Source: Zymoseptoria tritici IPO323
Taxonomy: Eukaryota > Ascomycota > Dothideomycetes > Mycosphaerellales > Mycosphaerellaceae
Direction: 5' to 3'
Assembly (NCBI RefSeq): GCF_000219625.1
Contig: NC_018211.1
Coordinates: 1,798,001-1,862,000 of the forward strand
DNA length: 64,000 bases
The notes beneath the pieces were generated by a model. The model worked only from the letters and a program-made list of their open reading frames with translations. It was not told the DNA's origin and did not search any database. Positions 33,570-44,000 of the stretch are shown here, piece after piece (the stretch's first letter is position 1; each line of letters opens with the position of its first letter). Both the position numbers and the translations under genes were made by a program.

Positions 33570-36430
33570 ACTACTACCGACATAGATAATATCCTAGCTC
33601 GCCTCTAGAGCGCACCCTTAATAAATAATAAAGAAATGCGTATAGCCTTCTCGACTACGTAGAACACTAGAGAGCTAGGAAAACTCGAGAGTCTCCTTAA
33701 GAGTATACTAGAAACAGACCGCGAGCGAGTAGTGTTAGATATCGTTAATACCTTAGAATTAGGATTAGAAAAAGTAGTAGAGTTTATAGTAGGTATATAG
33801 GATTTCGTATGGATAAACCGGGTCCCTATTACCTTAGGAACCGGGAAGATTACTAGATAGGATAGTATTACAGCTACTTATCCGAGGCTAGTATAGGCAG
33901 CTACGGATAGTAGGAAGACCCGTAACCGCAAGAAGGCTATTTACGAGGCCCTTATAAAAGAATAGGGATAGGAGGTAATAGATATAAACCCGGAACTAAG
34001 GCAATACGTATATAAATCCGAGAACATAGCAAAACAGATTCGAAGGCTACCTTCGAAGTATAGCACGTAGTCCGATAAGGGTACGATAGTAGCTATACTT
34101 ATTTTACGAGAATACATTCGTTAGTATAGTTAGGGCGTAGGATAGGGTTATTCGGATCCGAGAGGGACTAAGTATACTACTAAGGACTTCGATATAGTCG
34201 CTAAAGTAGGAGGAATCGATCGCCCTATATAAGAGTAGATTAATATCGTACGTAATACGTACAACCGGCGTATAGATAGTCGTAGGTAGATAGTGCCCTA
34301 TAAGCCTAAGGGAAAGGAGAAGGAAATTACGTCTAGATCTAATACTTAGAAGTAGATCGAAGTACCTCCCGCTATAAGTACGCGGTCTAAAACTAAGGAA
34401 AAGCTAGCTAATCTCGGTAGTCTTCCTATACGCGGTACCCCTTCCGAGAGTAGCTCCGTCCGCCCCTAAATACTATACTCTAGCAGATCTATTTCTAGCC
34501 CTAGTCTCGGAGGGAGTATCTACTCGACTCCTAATGTTCGCACTACGGGAAGGGCTCGCTTAGTAAGTTAGGCAGTAACTAAAACATAGATCGCTCTCGG
34601 CATCCCTATTACGGAACCTACGAACACGACCTATAATTATAAGGACGCCTTACCTTAAATTATCGCTACGATTAATAGCCTAAGGAAGCTTCTACTTTCG
34701 TAACGTCTTACTACCCCGAACTAGCTGTTTCGATGCCTATAGCTACTATATCCGGACAGTACGAAGCTAAAGGATAAGTATATATTCCTATACTACAATT
34801 ATGCGAGGGACCTACTTCGATACTTCGGAATTAAGGTAAAGACCGGGAATGTAATAGCAAAGAACAATACGCTCTTTAGACTTACTACCCTTAAGTACGA
34901 TACGTATAAGCTTAGCTAGCTAAAGACAGGTTCCGAGACGTATAAGATATAGTTTAAGGATGCTCGTCCGTCTCGACTATCGGACTTCCTTAGGCCGTAC
35001 CGCTTTAACAATAACGTCCTACGTAGAGAACTTGGCTAGCTTAACTTTAACGGCTTCTTTAACAAGGCTCGCTAAGCGATGTACTTAACAGCCGGTTAGG
35101 AGAACGAGTTTAAGAGAAATAGCACGCTTAACATTCCCCTCTTCGCGTAGATCGGACAGGATAAGGCCCTTTATAAGATTATCGATAAGGAAATAGATAT
35201 GTACTTATAGCATTAGCGCGAAATTAATAGCTAGCCTAACTACGGATAGCTTCGTACGATATGCTACTCTTAGATCTAGCAGCTTATCCGCTAGGACATT
35301 TTATACTAGCTACTATATGTTCTTTTACGAGGTAACTATAAGCACCGGCTAGTATCGTATCTATACTACGCTAAAAGCACTAAGAAGGGCGACAACACTA
35401 CCTTTAAGCACATCGACCTTACGGTTAGCCGTATAGTCGAGGAGAATCGCGGTATTAACTAGATTTAAGGTACGGTCTCCTTAATAGACGAGGGCAAGAA
35501 GGACTATATAGTGCTCGTTAAGAGGATGTACGAGAAGGAGATCTTTTAGGAATAGTACTAGTAGATAAAGTCTAACAACTACGCGGACGGAGTAGTATAG
35601 AAGATCGATAATATAGTGCTGCCGCAACACTTCCTAGATCGCTATAAGCTTAAGTAGGAACACGTTCCTTATAAGGCATTTAATATTCGCATTACGGTTC
35701 CGCATCTACTATATAGTGTCGACACTAAGGCAGAGACCGAGCGTCGAACGATTCTTCCCTAGTTCGTAGCTATATATATAGATAGTTCTCTTAAATGTGC
35801 CGAAGCTAGTAACTAGGAGATGCTACGCAAAGCTTATATAGACCTAACCGCCCCCGATAAGACACCCTCCGGGCTTATTAACAAGTACGGCAAGATTCCT
35901 TACGCCTTCCCTACGGCTATATCTTTAACACCTAACAACTATATCGCTACTACACTTGTTGCTTACGAGAAGTAGGAGAGCCCTAGAGTCGTCGTCGAAT
36001 TAGAGAAGCTTATACGCCTTAATATTGTCGATCTAAGGGCATAGATTAAGAAGTAGCGAGATGCGACTATAGCTCGAGTAAAGGCAAACTATAAGGACAT
36101 TAAGTACGCGGAGAGGAATACGTTCGGTAGCCGGTCGTACTACAACGCTAAGGACAAGTATCCGACCGACTTCTAGAAGCACTAGCCTCTACTAGCTAAA
36201 GTCGCGCCTAACGATATAGACGATAGGGAACGTAAGCTACTTAGGCAGGGAGATATAGATATTATAGTACCCTAGGAAGTCCCCGACTTACTTATCGGCA
36301 AGGATAGTAAGCGCGTACCTAGACGCGACATGTAGTAGGAGGATAGTACTTAGCGATAGGTTTATAGCCTTTACTAGACCTAAAATCCGTATCGGGTCTA
36401 GGAAACATTTAGTGCGAACAGGACATAAGG
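33570..36430 (+). pseudogene. Large degenerate ORF of unknown type
   Basis: A single frame about 950 codons long, interrupted only by RIP-type TAG/TAA codons, running from the LINE target site to about 36,430. I do not recognise a family. Visible blocks include a charged N-terminal part (ESLLKSILETDRERVVLDIV), a Ser/Pro-rich middle (about 34,330-34,560), and a long C-terminal domain with PLFA.IGQDKALYKIIDKEIDMY, VLPQHFLDRYKLK and APDKTPSGLINKYGKIPYAF. It does not look like reverse transcriptase or integrase. It shares a repeat-rich stretch with the Harbinger-like transposase to its right and could be that element's second protein, but that is only positional. Confidence 0.5.
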
Positions 36431-36663
36431 AGCGGCTGTTTTCTACACTAGCGCTTGTTTTAAGGTTCTTTTTTCTTTTTGTTGTTTCTTTTATTTTGTT
36501 TCTTTTGTTTTAGCTATAATGTATGTAATAGACATGCGTAGTAGGTACAAAACCCGAGGATAGGGATAGTCTACGTTAGCAATAAGTTAAAAAGGACGAC
36601 GCTAGTGCTAGATCTAGAGGGTTTTTACGCTTTAAGCGTGCACAATAGTATAGTTTAGGTTCT

Positions 36664-36688
36664 TATAGTGTCTAGGTTAGACACTATA
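36664..36688. repeat. Perfect hairpin, 10-bp stem
   Basis: TATAGTGTCT, loop AGGTT, AGACACTATA. It lies in the 570-nt gap between the unknown ORF and the Harbinger-like transposase (36,431-37,000), which otherwise shows only T-rich sequence near 36,470-36,510. It may be a transcription end or processing structure, or a fossil terminus. Confidence 0.6.
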
Positions 36689-36999
36689 GGAGGGGGACAG
36701 ATATAGTAGGGAATATCGCACTATTACGTGTAGTCTATATCTAGCTTTAGCTTCGTATGTAGGTCGGAGGATTATTAAGACATCGACCTACGGAGGAACA
36801 GGACACCGACTACTAGCACCTCCGGAAGGACCTTCGACACGTACACGAGGCCTAACAGTACAGAGCACTTAATACTACCTCTTTTGCCCCCCTACCTTTT
36901 ACTCTAATTGTATAGTTTACCGCCCTTTTTGCCCCCTATGCTACTCTATATGTCCGCACTGCTACTATCCGCGGGAGATCGGAACCTTTGGAAGTTCCC

Positions 37000-38250
37000 C
37001 CCTTATACTACTAATATCGCTAAGGTTATCGAGTATATCCTCCTCGCCCTCCGCATTATCGTCGCTATCGCCGTCGTCGCGTAAGTCTATTAGGAAGGGC
37101 TCCGAGTCTAGCGGCTAATTACCGCTTAAGAGGATAAAGTTATAAAGGACGAAGTAGTAGAGAATAAACCGCGTCTATTTACGGATACTATAACTAGAGT
37201 GTGCTCCTTAAGCGAGGATTAGGAAGCGCTTCTTAATAATACCGAAGACTCGCTCGACAACATTACGTAGTTATATATAGCGTAGATTATATAGCTCTTC
37301 CTTCGTCTTAGGCCGGCGCTACGCTACCCTCTACTTACGAATGTAATATCGCGTGCTCTCGTATAGTACGAGTAGTCGATTATTAAGCGTAGAGTATCTA
37401 CCGTCGGCGAGGAAGTATTTGCTAGGTAGTACGTCGAAGCTATCTTTATATACCTTCTTTAAGATAATACCGTCCGGCGTAGAGCCCTTATAACCGACTA
37501 TTATATACTAGAACACTATATCGAAGTTATAAGCGGCTATTACGTTCTATAAGATAAATCCCTTCCTACTATTCTATACCCCTCTAATATCCTTAGGTAG
37601 ATTTATCGGCAACAACGTGCTATCTAGCGCTCTAACTACATCCTTAAACTAGCTAAACTTACTATAGCTCGAGCAGCTTATGTCTTCCTTACTCTTCTTT
37701 ATTATCTTCTTATACGGCGGCGGTAGGTCTAGTTAATTCGGCATTCGGATGTACTCCTAGCTTATAAGATATATAATCTTACTAATGCGTTTAATAATAG
37801 TCGAGAACATAGCGTATAAGTATTAATACTACCTTCGGAGCTAACGAATCAATAGGTTATAGGCTAGGAAATCGAGGAATATTACCGCCTACTCGGCGAC
37901 TAATATACTACTAGCTCGTTCTCCTCCTACTCTACGAGCCTCTAATTCCTTTACGAACTTCCTTAATACCGGTTGCCGTATACGAGTAGTATAGTAATAA
38001 TACTCTTCCGGTCTATATAAGTACTTAAATGCCTCCTTTGTACCGGTAGTTAGATCTACGAGTGTCTCGATAACACCGGAGGGTCTATACTAGCGAAGGC
38101 GTCGATCTATTAGAAGGAGTATAGTCGTAAGAGTAAGGGCAATAGTAGCGGCAACACTAACAACGACTGTAGATTAGAGCGGATCTATAGCGTTTAAAGA
38201 GGTAGTATATAACACGAGCAAGGAACGCGTAAATAATACGACATAAGGTA
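37000..38250 (-). pseudogene. PIF/Harbinger-type transposase (DDE superfamily endonuclease), degenerate
   Basis: On the minus strand a RIP-broken frame reads, from about 37,650 downward: VRALDSTLLPINLPKDIRGV, then NSRKGFIL and NVIAAYNFDIVF, then VGYKGSTPDG, then KYFLADGRYSTLNNRLL, then ELYNLRY and RNVVERVFGIIKKRF. This is the DDE_Tnp_4 core of Harbinger transposases: the first D in ALD(G/S)T, the second in the LAD(G)GY block and the E in VVERVFG. Upstream (37,750-38,150) a helix-rich N-terminal region is visible. The element would cut and paste itself with 3-bp duplications, but I could not identify its terminal repeats. Confidence 0.8.
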
Positions 38251-38342
38251 AGTAATAGCTAAGACGGTAATATCCGTAAGACTCTACATTAATAACGGAA
38301 GCGTTTACTTACGAGCTCGTTATTGCTCTAAAAGGAAAAGGA

Positions 38343-38425
38343 GGTTATTAAATAACTCATTTTGATTAATAACCTATTAACAGCCTCTAGGTATACGCAC
38401 CCTAAAGTTTTTGACCTGCGTATAC
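38343..38425. repeat. Palindromes at the transposon/host junction
   Basis: Two inverted repeats lie at the edge where RIP stops: GGTTATTAA (38,343-38,351) with TTAATAACC (38,366-38,374), and GTATACGCA (38,391-38,399) with TGCGTATAC (38,417-38,425). They probably mark the right end of the Harbinger-like element or a small element beside it. Confidence 0.5.
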
Positions 38426-38824
38426 AATGAGCGCCAGAATATGTTCTGGATGTCCGTGGGTCGAGCGTGTATCGATGGCCTCAAGTGCAATCATATTGAC
38501 ATCAGGACAAGGACAAGCTTGTTGCTTTGGGAGATCCTCTGTGAAATTCCACAGCGGATAGTCAGCGCATGGATTTGGGTCGCTCACCTTCAGGCTATAG
38601 GGTATGTCCAGGAAGGGCTGGTTCCTAACCTTGCAGGCACAGACTTCGGGGCAGAAGCGTGGAAAACAATAAAATGAGCGCACCTTGTCAACGACCCTGC
38701 GCACGTTCTGTTTGGGAAGGCGTCGCGCGGAATTGCCAATGCTACCCTCAGGGGCAGAAAGTGATTGCTTGGTGACATGTTCGCCCCCTGGCGACCATAC
38801 CGACAACTCCGGACCAATGCACAT
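38402..38824 (-). CDS. Hypothetical cysteine-containing protein beside the transposon junction
   Basis: An ORF of 140 residues with a true ATG at 38,824 in DNA free of RIP. It has no family I recognise. The C-terminal half is cysteine-bearing (FCPEVCACK, NPCADYPLWNFTEDL, QACPCPDV), which resembles an exon of a secreted protein, but no signal peptide starts it. It ends at a TAG exactly at the boundary with RIPed transposon DNA, so the true 3' end may have been cut by the insertion. It may be an internal exon of a disrupted gene, or chance. Confidence 0.3.
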   Translation of the reverse strand: MCIGPELSVWSPGGEHVTKQSLSAPEGSIGNSARRLPKQNVRRVVDKVRSFYCFPRFCPEVCACKVRNQPFLDIPYSLKVSDPNPCADYPLWNFTEDLPKQQACPCPDVNMIALEAIDTRSTHGHPEHILALIVYAGQKL

Positions 38825-40073
38825 TATTCAGGAGTCGACAAGGTCATCACCAGACTCTGGCCTAGATTTAGTGTTTATAAATAGGACGATCTTAATCTCC
38901 TACACACTCGCTAGCCAATGTCCTGATCCTATGTTTAAAGCATAAGTTAGTCTCTACGCTCTAACGAGTGTAAACCGATCTAAGTAGGAGACAAAGGTCG
39001 ATCCCTTCCGTTAGCAATCTGTCGGTGCTTTAAACTCGAGCGTGCGCCATCTTTGTATAGCGCGATAACGCATAGCAGTGCGTTAGCAGGCTAAGGAGGC
39101 TATTTAAAATTCTAGCGGATAATTCGTCCACCTTCTGATAGTCAGACCACAAACCTCGTGTAAGATTCGAACAGGGCACACCAGCGTATTCCTAGGCTGC
39201 CAAAAAATCCCGCAAACAGGCCATCAACATCTATTAACGCTGAACGACTGGACAGTGCGTAGCAGAATTCTATAGTAGCTATACTACGGTAGGGGCTATG
39301 CCTGACCGTTCTCTCGTATTATGATTTATGTTCCTGTTATCAAACTACTATAAGGGACAGGTATAGGATGTCTCGTAATTAATAAAGCAACACGCGAATC
39401 CGAAGCGATGCTAGCACGCTACCACAATCTCGAACTAACGTAGGAATAAGGAACCGAGGTAAGCACGAGAGTAGTAGCCAATGCATTCTTTTAAGGATGT
39501 CGCAAATTGTCCGGTAGCTAGAGCAGTAAGCAGGAAAGCTTCGGTGTCGTGGTGAGAAGAGCAGGGGCCGAAACGACTGCCCTGGGGTTTTCTCGGTCCT
39601 GCGTGACATATCCTTCAAGGTTCCGTCGACAACAAGCACTCGGGGAGCGTCCGCACACGATACTGACCAATTTTTACGGACCTTTGGTCTGCGATGTTGG
39701 AATTATCGTGCGGAGCTTGAGTCAATTACCCTGCATCAAATGTCCGGCACTAATTGATGCTTCGTCCACTGCAACCCAACGCGCTCACGTGATGGACTTC
39801 CCGCTTCGCACCACACTTCAACATGCCCTTCAAAGCGGACCGACATGACCGACCATCATCGTTCCGTGGCCCTGCCAGCTAGCTCAAGGTAGACCGTACG
39901 GCGATCATCGCATAACAACGTCAATCCTAGCTTCAACCTGGTCGCGAGCTGCTTACAGCGGTTCCCTAAGATTGTGTGAACATGGGAAAAACAGCCAAGC
40001 TGAATAGCGAGCGGAATGTGCGACCCAGCGGAGTTGACGAGTGAATGCAAAGACGAAGCAGACAATCTGGATA
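38825..40073. other. Host intergenic DNA, no gene seen
   Basis: Ordinary base composition except 38,860-39,500, which looks mildly RIPed. A loose inverted repeat lies at about 38,895-38,990 (CTCCTAC with GTAGGAG, CACTCG with CGAGTG). The ORFs here are short, without motifs, and overlap each other on both strands. Confidence 0.5.
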
Positions 40074-40167
40074 TCCGAGGTTTTCCTAACGCAGCCACCT
40101 CTAGCAAGCTAGAGGGATTCGGCCAAACGTTTAATTCACTTTTTGGTGTTAACCACACGTTAAATTT
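40074..40167 (+). repeat. Left terminal inverted repeat of the Fot1-like element
   Basis: It pairs with 43,907-43,998. It contains an internal palindrome CCTCTAGCAAGCTAGAGG. The matching site in the right repeat is a different palindrome, CCCCTCCCAAGGAGGGG. Confidence 0.82.
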
Positions 40168-40217
40168 CACAACAATATTGCAATACTCCCGACCACCTGC
40201 TCTTAACTGTTATAACA

Positions 40218-41980
40218 TGCCAAAACGCGTCCGCTAAGCCCTACAGAGGCAATATGATCGCGATAAGGCATTAGTAACGCGTGTTTGTAACCTATACTAC
40301 GCCTTCGTCGCGAAGGAGGCACGTAAGCCTAACCTCTTAGCGCTCTACTGAGAGCACAAGGCTACTTATATCTACGAGCGGATTACTAAGCGACTAAAAG
40401 GGCGTAGTACGCTCTACGAACGACCGATAAACTACTACAACCTAGACGAGTCTTAGGATAAGGCACTAGCTACTTACTACCGCGAGCGCGACCGTATAGC
40501 TATGTTCCTTCCGGTCCCTATAATTGCACGAGTCGGCGAGGACATAATTAACCGTACGAGATCCGATACTTAGCGTCGAACGCTCTTTCTACCGTATCGG
40601 TTTATAGCGAGGTATAAGCTAAAGAAGGTAAGGAGCAAGAGCATCGAGTTATAGCGTAAAGAGGCTTACTAGCCTAAGGCGATAAGAGCGTAGTTTAAAG
40701 GATACAACGCGATACTTAAGGAGTATAGAATTAAGCCTACTAATACGTAGAACTTCGACGAGACTAGCTATAGGATTAGCATCGGAGGTAGTAAATAGGT
40801 AGTTACAATAGATACGAAGAGAAGGGCATAGTTAGCTAATAACCTTAATCGCTAGTATATTATAGTCGTAGAGACTATAAGCGCCTTTAGCTATATAATA
40901 GATCTATACCTTATTGCTAGTAGCAAGGTAATCTAAGAGAAGTAGTTTAAAGGGTTTCCGGACGATAGTAATGCCTCTATTAGCATTACCGAGAGCGGTT
41001 ATATAAACGACGAACGAGCTATAGACTACATTAAGTATTTCGAGGAGCTAACACGCCCTTAGAATCTAGTAGAATAGCGGCTCTTGCTCTATAACAACTA
41101 CGGCTCTTATACGTTTAAGGAGCTAATCGTATATGCCTTAGAGCATAGGATCGAACTCTATAGACTTCTACCGCATACCTCTTATTTTATATAGCCGCTC
41201 GATGTTGTGCTCTTTTAGCCCTTTAAACACTACTATCGAGAAGCGGTAATTAATACTATAAGGAGCGGCTATAGTAAGTTTATAATTGCTTAGTTTATCG
41301 AGGCTCTTACCGACATTAGAAGTAAGACATTTACGACTTATAACGTCCGTAAGGCCTTTAAGAGCAGCGGCATAATGCTAGTTAACATAGAGGTTCCTTA
41401 TAGCTTCCTTCGTAAGAGATATAGCACCGAGGATAAAGAGTATCGACTAAGAATAGAAGAGCTAGTTAATAAGGAGTACTAGCATTAGAAGACTGCTAAG
41501 GACGATATAGATATATAGCTTAATACTACCGACAATAGTAGGGCATATAATAGACCTAACTACCGCGAGTAGACGGTCGACGACGCACTAAACGATATTA
41601 GTACGCCGCTACGTACACCGACTCTAGAGCTTCCTACTACGACATTAACTGTCTTATAGACACCGCGCTTACTCTACGACTAATTTACCGCCTTTAAGAA
41701 GCGACGACTCTATCGGCAAGAGCACGACGAGCTTCTATTTAGCTTATTACCGACGCGGCAACTTATCGCCGCGATTAAGACGTCTACTAAGGTATAAGTA
41801 TATAAAGGAGCAGAATTCAAGAGCGCGTTTAGTTAGACTAAGGCGGCTTAGAGAGTAATATAACGCTCGAAGGCGCAACCGAATCGCTACCTTAAGGGTA
41901 GCTTAATTAAGGCGTCTGCCGTACGAGCGATATAGAAGTAACGCGATACTAACAAGGTAGCAATAGCGCGGTTAACGCTA
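40218..41980 (+). pseudogene. Fot1/pogo-type transposase, degenerate
   Basis: The ATG at 40,218 (MPKRVR) is kept, then RIP stops accumulate. The first part has helix-turn-helix character (KPNLLALY, YIYERITKR). The DDE_1 core is clear: the first D in NFDETSYRI near 40,750, the second region degraded from DNHGSH to YNNYGSYTF near 41,093, and the PPHT-type end reading LLPHTSYFI.PLDVVLF near 41,170 followed by FKHYYREAV. The C-terminal part is charged. It would catalyse cut-and-paste transposition into TA sites; the second catalytic D is now N and the frame is broken, so this copy is inactive. Confidence 0.82.
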
Positions 41981-41986
41981 TAATAC

Positions 41987-42066
41987 GGCCGGCGACGAGG
42001 AACACCTGTACGTGGTGCCGGCTACGAACCTACGACGACATCGTCGTCGTAGAGCCAAGTTTCCTC
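41987..42066 (+). ncRNA. HDV-like self-cleaving ribozyme, SINE copy 3
   Basis: As far as I can read, the same as the copy at 18,655 in all pairing elements (P1 GGCCGGC with GCCGGCT, P2 GAGGAA with TTCCTC, the P4 hairpin, and J4/2 AGCCAAGT). The 5' end coincides with the end of the target duplication. Confidence 0.8.
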
Positions 42067-42795
42067 CGGAGGATTGGAGAGGCCGTCGATCCCTCTTCCC
42101 TTACAAAAACAATACGACCTGGAGGTACACCTCCCCTCGAAATACAAGCTACAACAGAACAACAGCACGATTCGAACGAATAGCCCTCTACGTTACGAAC
42201 GAGAAGAAGCAGTCCACTCTGCCCTATACGCGCACCTCCTCGAAATCCGAATCGAAATCGCATGTCCCTTCTCTAGAGACTTCGTCGCCCTCGAAGGAAG
42301 CATATATGCACTTTAAAGAGCTGGAACTCGGTAGAATCCACAACTCTGCGATTAACCTGCGTTGTCGTAGATAGAACTGCTACTACGATACTACAAAGGC
42401 ATATTAAGGATAAGAGAAGGCAGCGAGTTAGACAGCTGCTTTTGTAGTGCTTTTGCACGGCATTTTGCACTGCTTTTGCACTGCATTTCGAATTCGCAGC
42501 GTGCGTGCGTGCGAAGCGGAAGGATCCGCTGAAAATTCTGCAAAAAGCTTAGCGCGAAAATTCTATAGCCTTAGGCCGCAGCAACACTCGTTTGATTTCC
42601 TTTGTCTCGCATTTGTTTAAAGTCCTTTAGCATTGCCTTAGGCACGGGGTTTCCCCTAAGGTCAAAGAATATCGAAGAATTTAATTGTAAATAGATCTAC
42701 TGCCTTGCCCTTAGGGCAAGGCTGTCCTACATAGTCTTGGACTCCGAAAGGACGTAAATGGAACAAACAAAAAAAACAAACAAACAAACAAACAA
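41987..42795 (+). mobile_element. SINE copy 3, in the Fot1-like element
   Basis: 809 bp flanked by the 14-bp duplication taacgctataatac (41,973-41,986 and 42,796-42,809). The head begins GGCCGGC exactly after the duplication. It is nearly identical to copy 2 but has fewer units in the internal minisatellite and an impure tail (one run of A where CAAA is expected near 42,770). The presence of the same SINE in LTR, LINE and DNA transposons shows there is no strong preference for one host element. Confidence 0.9.
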
Positions 42796-42799
42796 TAAC

Positions 42800-43660
42800 G
42801 CTATAATACGAGACTCGTGTTGCTTACGAGCGCTAGATCCGCTATACGAAGAAGAAACGCGGTAAACTAAGGGTTGTATTTAGAGGTAGGGGTAAGACTA
42901 AACCTCCGGTGTTGTAGGCTCTTTACGCTCTCGAGATTAAGAGTAAGGCGACGGCGGCATTTACTATCTACGTAGACGGTAAAGACAGGCGGTGTAGACC
43001 GAATATAGACTCCTTATGTCGGTGGAGTAGACTAACAACAACACTACTACCTTAGCGGCGTATATTTAAGCTGCCCTTACTCGTATAGCGCGAGCTCGAT
43101 GCTAACGAGAGCCTTAAGACGACAGGCGATCCGGACTCTAGAGCTAACGCCGGACGCTTACTCGTAAAGCTAGTACTATTATATTAACGTATAGAGGATA
43201 AAGTAGACGGCGTTATAACGACGACATAGCTCGTTAACGAGAGCGTAGTAGCACTACCGAGCAGAGCTAATATAAGCTATCGATATAGGCTCGAGCCGGA
43301 CGACCGACACTACGAGGAAGAAGCACCGCTACTTAGTAAACAAGCGTTTAAGGAGGTATATCTATTAATCCTATAATAACCTTAACGAGCGGTAAAGGCT
43401 CTACGACGATTATAAGCCTTACAATTATAGGGCTCGCAACAACGAGACTTATAGTTAGCTATAGTATCACTAGCACCCTTACGAGCGTCCTTACAACCGT
43501 CCTTACTACTACCGGTGCTACACATTAGACTGGATCCTCGGCTGTTCGACTAAGAACGACTACGCACATCTCTTACTCGCGCAAACGACTCGCACAGAGG
43601 CTAGAAACGCCAAAACCGGTGTCAAACGGTCGACTAATAAGAAGGTAGAGAATACTATGT
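42800..43660 (+). pseudogene. Second degenerate coding stretch of the Fot1-like element
   Basis: After the SINE a frame with RIP stops continues (KKKRGKLRVVFRGRGKTKPP, FTIYVDGKDRRCRPNID, SLCRWSRLTTTLLP) to about 43,660, where RIP ends. It may be the C-terminal part of the transposase protein or a separate ORF. The frame changes more than once and I cannot identify a domain. Confidence 0.4.
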
Positions 43661-43680
43661 AATGCTGACCAAGCAGCGGC

Positions 43681-43735
43681 GGTAGAAGGGCTGGTGGTGG
43701 AAGGGCTGGTGGTGGAAGGGCTGGTGGAAGGGGGT
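43681..43735 (+). repeat. G-rich minisatellite
   Basis: About three copies of a 15-bp unit, GAAGGGCTGGTGGTG, near the right end of the Fot1-like element, in DNA free of RIP. Confidence 0.75.
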
Positions 43736-43906
43736 ATACAGACACGTGACAGACGATATATCAGCTCTCAGTGCATTACAGACTGCCGGCGTAGCCTCTA
43801 GACTGACCAAACAACACCTCCAAGTGCCCTATACTACCCCAAGAGCGATAACATAACCCCCTCGGTCAGTTTCGCTGTTGGTAGGTATCCTGCAAGTCCA
43901 GAGTCC

Positions 43907-43998
43907 AATTTAACGTGTAGTTGACACCAAAAGCTAGATTTAACGTTTGGCCGAGCCCCCCTCCTTGGGAGGGGTTGAGAGAGTCACGAAACCCCGGA
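43907..43998 (-). repeat. Right terminal inverted repeat of the Fot1-like element
   Basis: Inverted partner of 40,074-40,167, ending CCCCGGA before the TA duplication (43,999-44,000). It is clearly alignable with the left repeat but not identical. Confidence 0.82.
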
Positions 43999-44000
43999 TA

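Larger units (their letters stand above)
40074..43998 (+). mobile_element. Fot1/pogo-type DNA transposon with a nested SINE
   Basis: A Tc1-mariner superfamily element of 3925 bp. It has terminal inverted repeats of about 92 bp (40,074-40,167 and 43,907-43,998) and the TA target duplication (40,072-40,073 and 43,999-44,000). Ends read TCCGAGG and CCCCGGA. The shared core of the repeats contains CGGCCAAACGTT and ACACGTTAAAT. It encodes a DDE transposase and a further degenerate coding stretch. A SINE lies at 41,987-42,795. The coding middle is RIPed; the terminal 160 bp on the left and 340 bp on the right are not. Confidence 0.85.

Noticed and set aside
1..38400. Possible reassigned stop codons (long frames with many TAG/TAA)
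   Set aside because: The stops stand where Gln and Trp are expected, and CA/TG loss is general and also outside coding frames. RIP explains it. MCM5 and VPS54 in the same window use the standard code.
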